This document shows, in pieces, positions 1 to 8,754 of a stretch of DNA of 49,211 bases. The stretch covers positions 1-49,211 of the forward strand of contig NZ_SMKF01000022.1 in assembly GCF_004348325.1 (NCBI RefSeq), written 5' to 3'. Source of the stretch: Micromonospora sp. KC213 (GTDB taxonomy: Bacteria; Actinomycetota; Actinomycetes; Mycobacteriales; Micromonosporaceae). Position numbers and translations under genes: made by a program. The stretch's first letter is position 1; each line of letters begins with the position of its first letter. The notes beneath the pieces were generated by a model. The model was not told the origin of the DNA, did no database searches, and was given only the letters and a program-made list of their open reading frames with translations.

Positions 1-220
1 GTGTGGGGGCGGCGGCGGCTGGCCCGGCGAGGAATGCGACCAAGCTTACGATGGTGGCGGTGCTGGTGATCAGGACGTGCAGGGCATGCGGACGCCCGTG
101 TGCTGTCTTCAATGCGATCCCCGTTTGTCGATGAACAGAAAGGTGCCGTCTCGCGTGGTGGGCGGATGAATTAGCGACGTTGTGATGGCATGCCACGGAT
201 TGCCGAGTCCCGAATGGTGG

Positions 221-239
221 CTAGGTTAGGCTAGCCCGC
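221..239. promoter_or_regulatory. IdeR/DmdR iron-box-like site
   Basis: The core TAGGTTAGGCTA (222-233) is identical to the left and central part of the actinobacterial iron box TTAGGTTAGGCTAACCTAA. The right arm is degenerate, giving about 14 of 19 matches overall. It lies about 170 bp before the ALF-repeat gene and about 220 bp from the window edge, so the controlled gene could be that one or an unseen leftward gene. The rest of 1-409 shows no gene I can support. Confidence 0.45.
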
Positions 240-409
240 GAGTTGCATCGACGGCAAGCTACACCCACAGCCTGTCATATGCGCATTTCACCATGATTTA
301 AGGTTTTGCGACACACGGTTGTGTCCGGTATGGATTCGTGGTACGAATCTCTCGCGTTCGGCGTTCATCGAACTACGGTGTCGCTTCTGCTGCCACGGGG
401 GTTGGCCAA

Positions 410-1495
410 ATGAATAGGCGTGTGCGGACGCGGTCCGCGGCGATGCTTGCTCTTTTGCTAGTGGCACCGGGCCTGCTCGGCGGCGTCGCTGTGCCAGCAT
501 GGGCGACTGCGCGGGACTCCACCGTGATGGCGAGTGCGGCTTTTGACCAAGCCGAGGAAGATCGCCTTTTCGTACGCTTCCTGGCTCTCTACGATCCGCG
601 TGCGCTGGTGCGGACGGCCGCCTGGAACGCTTTGACCAGCAGTAATGTTCCCGCTGCCATCGACCGCTTCTTTACCTCGGGGTTCCCGTACGCGGTCAGC
701 CGTTCACAGGAACTCGCCGCGCGCAACCTCGACTTCGCCAAGCGGATCATGGCCACCCACCCCGCGGAGTTCTCTCCGGAGGTGCACGCGGCCGCCCAAT
801 ACGCGATCAACAGCGGCACTACCGCGCTGGACACCTTCGCCCGGACCGGCTACGCGGCCGCAAAGGATCGCGACCGGATCGCCCGAGAAGCCTCTGGCGA
901 TCATGCTGCCGGCCTACTGCAGGCCGATCGTGACTTCGTCGCTCAACTGCGCGAGCACGATCCCGGCGCGCAGGTTCGAGCCGCGGCCGGGCTCGCGCTA
1001 CGCGCCGAGGCCACCGACGCCGATGTGGTGGAGTTCTACGCCTACGACTGGGCCGCCGCGGCCTCCGTGGACATGCAGACCCATCAGACGCAATGCGCCA
1101 ACACCGACATGATCTGGCGCTCCAAGATCAAGATCTTGCTGGCCGACGCACATGCCGCGCACGCGGCGGCGCTCGCCGCCGAGGGCGAAGCACGCGAGCT
1201 GGCTCGAGAGGCCGCCGCCCGCGCCTGGCGCGCGCTCGGCGCGCAGGCCGAGCCGGCCAAGTCCACCTGGGACACCGCCGTCGAGGTTGCCGAGCGGCAG
1301 GCGGCGAACTGGCAACAGGTGGCGCTGGCCGCCGCGGCGGCTGCGGACAACCCGAACTGGAAGTCCATCACGGTCAGCGCGCAAGCTAACGGTCAGCAGT
1401 GGACCAACGAGCAGGCTAACGCCACGAGGCAGGCCACGTACTGGACTTCTCTCTACGAAATGGCACTGGCCGGCGAGCGAGACATGACTTCCTGA
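410..1495 (+). CDS. Secreted ALF-repeat protein
   Basis: Protein of 361 residues, probably exported. I chose the ATG at 410 over the upstream GTG at 338 because it gives a proper signal peptide (NRRVRTRSA, then a hydrophobic LALLLVAPGLLGG stretch and an Ala-rich cleavage zone) and a GGGGG tract lies about 8 bp upstream. The mature part holds three ALF-type units (VRTAAWNAL...FF.SGF, EVHAAAQYAI...FA.TGY, VRAAAGLAL...FY.YDW), then an Ala/Glu-rich helical tail. ALF repeats are typical of the N-terminal part of actinobacterial secreted polymorphic toxins. This protein has no HINT or toxin domain. It sits 90 bp upstream of a full toxin sharing the same repeats, so it may be a companion or a truncated paralogue. 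The precise function is unknown. Confidence 0.8.
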   Translation: MNRRVRTRSAAMLALLLVAPGLLGGVAVPAWATARDSTVMASAAFDQAEEDRLFVRFLALYDPRALVRTAAWNALTSSNVPAAIDRFFTSGFPYAVSRSQELAARNLDFAKRIMATHPAEFSPEVHAAAQYAINSGTTALDTFARTGYAAAKDRDRIAREASGDHAAGLLQADRDFVAQLREHDPGAQVRAAAGLALRAEATDADVVEFYAYDWAAAASVDMQTHQTQCANTDMIWRSKIKILLADAHAAHAAALAAEGEARELAREAAARAWRALGAQAEPAKSTWDTAVEVAERQAANWQQVALAAAAAADNPNWKSITVSAQANGQQWTNEQANATRQATYWTSLYEMALAGERDMTS

Positions 1496-1585
1496 CAATC
1501 TGACGTCAATTACCGGCACTGGCCGCACGGCTCGATTCGTCCCTTTCTCGCTTTCCGGCGCCGGCAAACGCGCCGACGCTGACGC

Positions 1586-4500
1586 ATGGGCAGGTATCGC
1601 GTGAAGAAGAACTTGTCTGAAGTGCGCGCATTTTTGGCATTGATCGTCACCGCAGTGACGATCGCCACTAATTTGCACGCACCACCGGCTGCGGCCACCC
1701 CGGCTACCCCACGGCCGAGTGCGCAGGCCGAGAACCTGCCCCCAGTTCCGGTTCCGCCGTTGGTCACCGAGGAGTGGAACGGCACTGCGGGTGTGGTGAC
1801 CAGCAATGAGCGCTGGGTGCAGGCGGTGACTGATCTTGCGGAGCTGACCGAGGAACCGGAGATCCGTGACGCCGCGTTGCAGGTGCTGGCGACCGGAAAC
1901 GCGGCAGCGATCCGCCAGTTCGCGTTGATGGATATGCCGGTGATCGACCAGCGGGTGCGTGAGCGTAAGCGTCTGGAAGCTGCAGACCGGCTGACGAGGG
2001 TCAGGGCGATGGTGGGCACCGGTGTGCCTGGTGGCTATTTCAACGCCGAGGTGCAGCGGGTGCTGGCCGGCACCGATGAGGACCGGAAGGCGTTTCTGGC
2101 TTACGGTGCCGACATCGCCCGTGCCCGTGACGACAAGACGGCCGGTGACTCGCGTGAGCGGGCTGCGGCGTTGCGGGAGCGGTTGCGGGTGTTCGCGGCG
2201 GCAGCGCCGACGGGTACGCAGGTGAAGGCTGCCGCCCAGCAGGCGCTGGCCGGCGATGACGCGGCGGTGGCCGCGTTCTTCGCCACCGGTTATGCGGCGG
2301 CGGCGAGGGCCGACTCCGCCGCACGGGAGCAGTACCTGGCGGATCTCGAGGCGCGGAACAAGGCGGCGGAGGAGCTTTCTGATCTGGCGCAGCGCGCCAG
2401 GCGGGCGTCCGAGGCGCGGGCGCAGATGATGGTCGCGCACGGTAACGGGATCCGGGCGTTGCAGCGGGCCGCGAACGCGATGGCGAGTGCTGCCAATGCT
2501 TCCCGGCATAGTCAGCGGGTTCTCGCCGGGCCCGGCACGGTTGCGAGCAAGGCCGGCGATCTGGCTATCGACAAGGCGCTGATCGCCACCGAGTTGGACG
2601 GTGTCCGGCTGGCTGCCCAGCAGGCCCAGGCCGCGGCGGCCGCGTCACGCTCGGCGGCGCAGGTCCTGCAGGAAACGGGGCTCACGTACGGCGTGGAGTG
2701 GGCTGATATCGCGGAGGGGATGAGCCAAGCTTCCCAGGCGGCTGTCGGCGCTACGACGACCGCCGCTCATGCGGTCGACGCCACGATCGCCACCAACAAC
2801 GCGCAAGGGGCACAGGCGCAGGCTGAGGCCCGCGAGCGGCAGGCGGCGCAGTGGCGCCAGCACGCGCAGGAGCACGCTGCGGCGGCCGCGAAGTTGGCTG
2901 CGGCAACAGCCGTCGAGGCTGCTGCGGCAAACACCGCCGCCGCACGCGCCAAGACCGCCAAGGAGCAGGCGCAAGCCGCCGAGGCCAAGGCTTGGGCGGA
3001 GGCGGCGAAGACTCGTCAGCAGCGGCAGACGGCCGAGGCGCAGGCGGGCGAGGCGAAGCGGCAGCGTCAGATCGCCGAGGCGGAGCGGGCCAACGCCGAC
3101 CGGTACCGGATCGAGGCCGAGCAGCAGGCTGCCATCGCGCGTAATGCCCGCTCGGCCGCGGATGCGCAGGCGGCCATCGCGGACCAGGCCCGGTCGAAGG
3201 CTGAATCGGCGGAGGCGACCGCTCGCGCAGCCGAACAACGGGCGTGGAACCAGGAAGGCGTCGCGCGGCAGGCGCGCGACGACGCCATGGCCGCGGAGCG
3301 CGCGGAGCAGACCGCCAAGGCGAGGGCCCAGGCGATGCGGGCCGCCGCGGCGTCGGCCGAGACCGAAGCCGAACGCCAGGAAGCCCAGGCTCAGGCCGAC
3401 GAGGCCGACCGGCAGGCCGGCATAGCGAGCTCGGCAGCGCGGGCAGCCCGCACTCAGGCGAACACCGCCACCGGTGCCGCTGCCAACGCCCGTGCTGCCA
3501 GCACGCAGGCGCAGAGTGCGGCCAACCTCGCCCGGGCCGCTAGCCAACAGTCGCGTGCGGCGGCGGTCGCCGCGGACTCGGCAGCGGACCAGGCTGAGTC
3601 GAGCGCGCAGGTCACGCATGCGGCGCGGGCACGGGCTGACGCGAAGGCGGCGCAGGCGACCGCCGAGGAGACCAAGGCCGCTGAAGCCGCGAACACTGCC
3701 CAGGCTTTGGCCGGGCAGGCCGCCGACGAGTCCGTGAAGTCGCTGTGGGCGGCGGACCGCACGCGTGATGAGGCGCAGGCTGCCTTGACGGAGGCTGTTG
3801 CCGCCGCTGCGCAAGCCGAGATCGCGATCAATGCGGCGGCGGCGGCCCGGCAGTCGGCGGCGGGCATCGCCGAGCCAGCCAACACCGCCATCGGCATGGT
3901 CATCCCGTTCACCGGCGCCGACATCGACGCCGACTTCACCCAACTGGTCGCCCAGCAGGCCCTGAGCATCGGTCAGGAGCAGGCCGACGCGGCGGCCGCT
4001 CGCGCCAGAGAGGCGATCACCGCTGCCGAAAACGCCGAAGCAGCGGCGGCTCGTGCCGCCGAAGAGGTCAGACCGGCCTACACCGCGGCGGCGCAGGCCG
4101 CTCGTTCGGCCGCTGCGGCCGCCACCTCCGCGGCCGAAGCCAAGCGGGCAGCAGCGCAGGCCGCCGCCGACGCCGCAGCGGCGCGTACCGCCGCAGCCAG
4201 CGCGGCCCGGGCCGACGCCCAGGCAAGCGTCGACGCTGCCGCCGCTCGCAAGGCGGCCAACGAGGCCGCCGAGGACGCCGCGATCGCCGGGCGCAACGCA
4301 CAGCAGGCCGAGCAGGCCGCCAGCCAGGCCAATCAGGCCGCCAACAGCGCCGAGGCCGCCGCTGCCGCCGCTCAGGCCGCCGCCGACCGGGCCGAGGCCG
4401 ACGCGGCCGCCGCCCAGCAGGCGGCCGTCAAGGCGCAACAGGCGGCGGACAGCGCCGCCACCGCGGCCGCCAACGCGCTCCAGCACGCCATCGACGCGCA

Positions 4501-5872
4501 GAAGGCCGCCGACCGGGCGGAGGAAACCGCACGGCAGCGCGCCGCGCAGGAGCTGGCCGACGCCGCGGCCAACATCCCCCCGGACGCGACCGAGGCCGAC
4601 CTGCTGCAATACCTGACGCCGGACGAACTGGAGCAACTGCGCCAGGCCGAGCAGGAGGCCGGGATGAGCATCCTGGACTTCATCAAGGCCGAGGCGTGGG
4701 ACCTGTTCCTGGACCTGTCCGGCATCGGGGACATCGTGTCCTGCATCCGCGACGGCAACGTCGTGGCCTGCCTGTGGAGCCTGGTCGGCCTGCTCGGCGG
4801 GATCAAGGCGATCCGCGCCGGCTACAAACTCGTCCAGCTCGTACCCAAGCTGATCGCGTTCCTCGACAAGGTCAAGGACGCGAAGAAGCGGCGGGACACG
4901 CTGCGCGACACCGCCCGGCGCAACAAGAAGAAGAAGGACCGCGACGACGAGTGCGATGTCCGCGCCCGAAGCAACAGCTTCCTGAGCGGCACCCCGGTGC
5001 TGCTCGCGGACGGTACCAGCCGGCCCATCGAGAAGGTGGCGGTCGGGGACCTGGTGCGGGCCACCGACCCGATCACCGGTGTCACCGTCGCCAAACCGGT
5101 AACCGCCACCATCGTCGGCGACGGCGACAAGAAGCTCGTCGACATCACCGTCGGCGCCTCCACGATCACCGCCACTCACAACCACCCGTTCTGGGTCCCG
5201 GAGCTGTCGCAGTGGGTCGACGCCGAACGGCTGACGCCTGCGCAGTGGCTACGCACCGGCGCCGGCACCCATGTCCAGATCACCGCGGTGCGGCACCACG
5301 ACCTGCGGACCCGCGTCCACAATCTCACCGTCGCCGACCTGCACACGTTCTACGTGGTCGCCGGGACCGCCTCGATCCTGGTCCACAACAGCGACTGCGA
5401 AGAGATCATCTGGAAGAACGCCTACGACGCTCGATTCCCGCTCCGCGTTCCGGATACCGACGAGCAGGATGAGCTGCCTGATCCTTCAGTCGTCCGGCGG
5501 AGCAAAGACGGGCGAGGGCCACTCGCCGACGGCTGCCACCACTTTGTGATCATGCCGAATGACGAGGTCAGGGCAGTGGCTGACAACATTCTCGAGGACC
5601 TGTGGGAACAGGAAATCTACCCTGGGCACACGAGCATCGCGGGATGGGAGAGGCCGGAGGTCCCCAACGGTGTGCTCATGGCAGGGGGTCTCAAGGTCAA
5701 GGACGGGAAGGTCGTGGAGTTCAACCGGTGGTCCGGCCACTATCGGCCGCAGGACTACGGAGAGAACGACGAGATGCTTGAAGAGATCTCCAAGCGTGCG
5801 TTCGCGGCGGCCGGTTACGGCGGGTCCCCGACGTACAAGGGCGCGACGCTCTGCGAGGACGACGAGGACTGA
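1586..5872 (+). CDS. Secreted polymorphic toxin: ALF repeats, coiled coil, HINT domain, unrecognised C-terminal toxin
   Basis: Protein of 1428 residues. A signal peptide covers about residues 1-37 (hydrophobic FLALIVTAVTIATNL). ALF-type units lie at about 90-240. A very long Ala/Gln/Glu/Arg-rich coiled coil occupies about 265-990 and is probably a stalk. A pretoxin segment follows at about 990-1130 with a hydrophobic LWSLVGLLGG stretch and a Lys/Arg-rich end. The HINT autoprotease runs from S1131 (NSFLSGTPVLLADGT) through the block-B histidine in T1197-HNHPFW to the C-terminal VHN at 1266-1268. HINT domains of this class release the following domain by self-cleavage. The released part, 1269-1428 (about 160 residues), should be the toxin. 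I do not recognise its fold; it contains CHHF and FNRWSGHYRP. An ATG at 1586 begins the signal peptide; a GTG at 1601 is possible. Confidence 0.9.
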   Translation: MGRYRVKKNLSEVRAFLALIVTAVTIATNLHAPPAAATPATPRPSAQAENLPPVPVPPLVTEEWNGTAGVVTSNERWVQAVTDLAELTEEPEIRDAALQVLATGNAAAIRQFALMDMPVIDQRVRERKRLEAADRLTRVRAMVGTGVPGGYFNAEVQRVLAGTDEDRKAFLAYGADIARARDDKTAGDSRERAAALRERLRVFAAAAPTGTQVKAAAQQALAGDDAAVAAFFATGYAAAARADSAAREQYLADLEARNKAAEELSDLAQRARRASEARAQMMVAHGNGIRALQRAANAMASAANASRHSQRVLAGPGTVASKAGDLAIDKALIATELDGVRLAAQQAQAAAAASRSAAQVLQETGLTYGVEWADIAEGMSQASQAAVGATTTAAHAVDATIATNNAQGAQAQAEARERQAAQWRQHAQEHAAAAAKLAAATAVEAAAANTAAARAKTAKEQAQAAEAKAWAEAAKTRQQRQTAEAQAGEAKRQRQIAEAERANADRYRIEAEQQAAIARNARSAADAQAAIADQARSKAESAEATARAAEQRAWNQEGVARQARDDAMAAERAEQTAKARAQAMRAAAASAETEAERQEAQAQADEADRQAGIASSAARAARTQANTATGAAANARAASTQAQSAANLARAASQQSRAAAVAADSAADQAESSAQVTHAARARADAKAAQATAEETKAAEAANTAQALAGQAADESVKSLWAADRTRDEAQAALTEAVAAAAQAEIAINAAAAARQSAAGIAEPANTAIGMVIPFTGADIDADFTQLVAQQALSIGQEQADAAAARAREAITAAENAEAAAARAAEEVRPAYTAAAQAARSAAAAATSAAEAKRAAAQAAADAAAARTAAASAARADAQASVDAAAARKAANEAAEDAAIAGRNAQQAEQAASQANQAANSAEAAAAAAQAAADRAEADAAAAQQAAVKAQQAADSAATAAANALQHAIDAQKAADRAEETARQRAAQELADAAANIPPDATEADLLQYLTPDELEQLRQAEQEAGMSILDFIKAEAWDLFLDLSGIGDIVSCIRDGNVVACLWSLVGLLGGIKAIRAGYKLVQLVPKLIAFLDKVKDAKKRRDTLRDTARRNKKKKDRDDECDVRARSNSFLSGTPVLLADGTSRPIEKVAVGDLVRATDPITGVTVAKPVTATIVGDGDKKLVDITVGASTITATHNHPFWVPELSQWVDAERLTPAQWLRTGAGTHVQITAVRHHDLRTRVHNLTVADLHTFYVVAGTASILVHNSDCEEIIWKNAYDARFPLRVPDTDEQDELPDPSVVRRSKDGRGPLADGCHHFVIMPNDEVRAVADNILEDLWEQEIYPGHTSIAGWERPEVPNGVLMAGGLKVKDGKVVEFNRWSGHYRPQDYGENDEMLEEISKRAFAAAGYGGSPTYKGATLCEDDED

Positions 5873-5876
5873 GGTA

Positions 5877-6173
5877 ATGGCGAGCCGATGGCGGACGGTT
5901 TGGACGATCGATGAAAGCAACTATCTGAACGCTTGTCTCGGCATGGCTGGCCCCGCCATGGTGGTTCCGGCCAACCACAGCGGCACCATCGATGCACGGC
6001 GAGCCGATGACGGTTCCCTGGTCGCAGTGCCGACGTCCTACGGCTTCCCGGCGTTGGCCACGTGGATCGACGGAACGGGCGTGCGCGCGGCTGGGGATGG
6101 GCTTCAGTCCGCCCGTTCCGGCCACCCAGATGACGGAGGTGAGTGTGGAACGTCTGAGTGCCGCCGTAATTAA
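5877..6173 (+). CDS. Small candidate immunity protein
   Basis: ORF of 98 codons starting 4 bp after the toxin stop, in the slot where polymorphic-toxin immunity genes usually lie. The product starts MASRWRTVWTIDESNYLN, has no signal peptide or membrane segment, and ends in a Cys/Gly-rich tail. A GAGG lies just before the ATG, but spacing is tight. I recognise no family, and the 3' end overlaps the next gene. The immunity role is inferred only from position and compartment. The ORF could instead be a decayed gene. Confidence 0.45.
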   Translation: MASRWRTVWTIDESNYLNACLGMAGPAMVVPANHSGTIDARRADDGSLVAVPTSYGFPALATWIDGTGVRAAGDGLQSARSGHPDDGGECGTSECRRN

Positions 6174-6753
6174 GGCGCTTACCGATAGGTCGCGCGATGC
6201 TCCTGCCGACAAGCTGGCTGTCGACCGGTCGGTCCTGGCGACGTTCCTTGACACGCTGCTGGGCGAGCTGCCGTGGTGGAATCGCGCCTGGCGGGTCGCC
6301 GAGGTGACAGAAGTGCGTAAGAGTTCTTCAGCTCGGGCCCTTCCGCCCGGCGAGGTGCAGGTTGTCGAGGTGACCGTGCGGGGTTCCCTCGGCGGCGCCG
6401 CCGGCGAGGTTCAGTTGTTCTCTGCGCGGGTGAGGCTCCTGGAAGACCGGCTCATCCGTTGGCAGATGAAGGTCGGGGAAACGGTCATCGGACCGGCGGT
6501 CGCACCGGCGGGGGAACCGGAGCCGCACCCGTTCGGCGCCGTGTTTCAGATGCTGGTGGAGATGCGTGGCCTGTCGTTGCGAGAGGTGGCCTGGCGGGCC
6601 GGGCGAGCCGACTCGACGATCATGAAGCTCCGTCGCGGAGCCCTGGTTCCCGAACGGGCGCTGATCGACCAGCTGGCGCGGGCGTTGAACGTGCCGGCAG
6701 CGAATCTCGCCCTCATCGCCGGAGTGGACCCGGCCGACCCGGGCCGGGCATAG
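6130..6753 (+). CDS. XRE-type HTH protein with N-terminal NTF2-like region
   Basis: About 207 residues from the ATG at 6130. A GTG at 6145, with GGAGGT at 6135-6140, is an alternative start. The N-terminal two thirds (VEVTVRGSLGGAAGEVQLFSARV...RLIRWQMKVG) reads like the beta-sheet part of an NTF2/SnoaL-like domain. The C-terminal 65 residues form an XRE-type helix-turn-helix (FQMLVEMRGLSLREVAWRAGRADSTIMKLRRG, written here only as a landmark in parts: LSLREVAWRAG then STIMKLRRG). It overlaps the preceding small ORF. It may regulate the toxin locus or be an unrelated ligand-sensing regulator; the sequence does not decide this. Confidence 0.7.
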   Translation: MTEVSVERLSAAVIKALTDRSRDAPADKLAVDRSVLATFLDTLLGELPWWNRAWRVAEVTEVRKSSSARALPPGEVQVVEVTVRGSLGGAAGEVQLFSARVRLLEDRLIRWQMKVGETVIGPAVAPAGEPEPHPFGAVFQMLVEMRGLSLREVAWRAGRADSTIMKLRRGALVPERALIDQLARALNVPAANLALIAGVDPADPGRA

Positions 6754-6847
6754 CATTTGAGGCCTCGATCAACGCTCGGCGAGCAGCGAATTGCGGCCGT
6801 TCCAGGATGTCATCTATGTGGGGGTGGGGCATCGCGGACGTCTCGGC

Positions 6848-7070
6848 TTAATACTCCAGCCGCACCTGGTGAAGTCGGTGTCTTCGCTGGTAGTGGGCTG
6901 TTCTGGCGCGGTGTTGGTGTCGGTGCCGCCATCGTGACCATCGATGGATGTGGGCGAAGGGGTGGTTGGTGGTGATCAGGTGTGCCAGCAGACGTCGGAC
7001 CTCGCCGAGGGTGAGAGGAATGACGCCGTCGTCATCGGATTCGGTGCCCTGTACCGTGCCATAACTCGTC
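6848..7070 (-). pseudogene. C-terminal fragment of an IS701-like transposase
   Basis: On the minus strand a reading frame ends at the TAA at 6848-6850. It encodes DGVIPLTLGEVRRLLAHLI, then RWSRWRHRHQHRARTAHYQRR, a pattern typical of the end of IS701/IS4-group transposases. Only about 70 residues survive, and the left-hand part of the element is replaced by other IS DNA near 7070. The remaining part of 6754-6848 shows no gene. Confidence 0.6.
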
Positions 7071-7107
7071 TCACATGCGGTGAGCTGGGAGTTCTCGGCT
7101 CGGTCTG

Positions 7108-8143
7108 ATGATCTCTGGTATGATTGTGCGGTTGCTGTACCTGGGGATGATCCGCCTGTTCAGCGGACTGGGGTTGTTGATCCGCAGCGACAGAGCGTTG
7201 CTGGTCGAGCTTCTCGCGCTGCGGCATGAGGTGGCGGTGCTGCGCCGGCAGGTCCCCGGCCGGCCGCGCCTGTCCTGGCCGGACCGGGTGTCCGCCCTCA
7301 CCCGCCGGCTGCCCCGCCGAATGCGGGACCATCGAACGCCACCCCGGCGACGTTGCTGGCATGGCACCGACGGCTGGCACCACACCTTGGACCTACCCGA
7401 ACAAGCCCGGGCGCCCGCCGGTCAGCGGTGAGATCCGGGAGCTGGTGCTACAACTGGCCCGCGACAATCCGCGGTGGGGACATCGCAGATCCAAGGCGAA
7501 CTACAGCAGCTGGGCCACCGGATCGGGGCGGACACGACCCGACGAATCCTGGCCCACCAACGTGCCGGCCCGCCGCCCCGCCAGCAGGACACCAACCGGC
7601 GAACGTTCCTACGCAACCAGGCCACTGGCCTGTTGGCCATCGACTTCTTCCACCTCGACACGATCCTGCTGCGACGCCTGTACGCGCTGGTGATCATGGA
7701 AGTGGCCACCCGACGGGTCCACCTCCTCGGCGTCACCGCCCACCCCACCGGCCAGTGGGTCCCGCAACCTCACCAGAATGGACCTCGGTTCTGATCCGCG
7801 ACCGCGACCGCAAGTCACCGCCGCCTTCGACCACGTCTTCACCGCCGAAGGCATCACGGTGGTCAAGATCCCACCCCGCACGCCGCAGGCGAACTGCGTC
7901 ATCGAACGCTGAGGACGCAGCCTCCGCCACGAATGCACCGACCACGTTTTGATCTACAACAAGCGGCACGCACTGACCGTGGTTGGTCAGCACGGCGACC
8001 ACTTCAACAACCACCGGCCACACCAAGGACGACAGCAGCAGCCACCCAACCACGACCCCGCCGTCATCATCCCCATGGACAAGCCCGTACGGCACCGACG
8101 ACGACTCAACGGAGTGATCAACGAGTACCACCGGGCAGCCTGA
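7108..8143 (+). pseudogene. Degenerate integrase-core transposase (rve family IS)
   Basis: Pieces of one transposase appear in successive frames. An N-terminal part at 7108-7330 has [22 protein letters not shown] middle part at 7390-7480 has [29 protein letters not shown] catalytic part at 7474-7740 has [34 protein letters not shown], where the D in AIDFFHLD is the first acidic residue. C-terminal pieces include PPRTPQANC near 7875 and [11 protein letters not shown]...[10 protein letters not shown] up to the stop at 8143. At least four frameshifts and an internal loss after HPTGQWV make it inactive. This gene family is common in actinomycete chromosomes as IS481/IS3-group elements. Confidence 0.75.
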
Positions 8144-8295
8144 CGCGGATGCGGAATCTGAATTCCCGGCACGCCGGCACCGGGACGCGGCTACGGACCC
8201 AACCTGTTCATCCGGCTAACCACAAGCCGGCCCAGCACTTGTCGACGAGCCCGGAGATCTCCGCCTGCGTCCGAACCGTGGCGGTGGCACTGAAC

Positions 8296-8525
8296 CTATT
8301 CGGCCTTCAGCACCGGGGATGGGGCGTCGCGGGTTGAGGCGAGGCTGGTATCGAGCTGCCTAAATCTGGGGTGGGTCAGAAGGAAGAGGGTGACGGCCGC
8401 CATGATTGTGGTACCCGTGATGATCGGCAGGGGTGTCCAGAGTTCGTAGAGGGCGGTGCCGGCGGTGGGTGCCACGACGAAGGTAAGCCCGGTGGTGGCG
8501 CCGGTGAGCGAACAGATAGACCAGG
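8296..8525 (-). pseudogene. C-terminal relic of an MFS transporter
   Basis: A minus-strand frame ending at the TAG at 8296-8298 encodes LTGATTGLTFVVAPTAGTAL, then TPLPIITGTTIMAAVTLFLLTHPRFRQ, the last two transmembrane helices of a major-facilitator drug exporter. Upstream the matching hydrophobic VPVIGLVYL lies in a different frame, so a frameshift sits near 8535. The rest of the gene is missing. Confidence 0.55.
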
Positions 8526-8529
8526 CCGA

Positions 8530-8724
8530 TCACCGGCACTGCGGGCCGACACTGTGCGCCCACACCGCGGTGGCGTCGGGAACGTATAGATCGAACAGGT
8601 CCTCAACGGCCTCCGCGTTCTCGGCGGTTTCTGCGAGCTCCTTCGCTCCCGCCCACGCCGGGTTCCCGAAGCTGTCTCGGCGGTCTCGATACTCCTCGTA
8701 CTGTTTCTTCGCGCTTTTCGTCGC
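8530..8724 (-). pseudogene. Coding-like fragment without a start
   Basis: A 64-codon minus-strand frame lies between the TAA at 8725-8727 and the TGA at 8530-8532. It reads KKQYEEYRDRRDSFGNPAWA, then ENAEAVEDLFDLYVPDATAVW. Composition and GC3 look coding, but no start codon or ribosome site is visible and I do not recognise the family. It is probably the tail of a gene lost by rearrangement, lying just beyond the end of the ATP-grasp gene. Confidence 0.3.
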
Positions 8725-8754
8725 TTACGTTGCCGGTGGTTCCCGGTAGGACCG

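Noticed and set aside
2800..4560. Repetitive GC-rich DNA as tandem repeats
   Set aside because: The repetition follows from Ala/Gln/Glu codons of the coiled coil. No exact repeat unit is conserved.
2645..5185. Long minus-strand frame of 846 codons opposite the toxin gene
   Set aside because: It is the mirror of the Ala-rich coiled coil. Its Gly/Leu/Arg composition is an artefact of the GC-rich opposite strand, and the plus frame has a signal peptide and clear domains.
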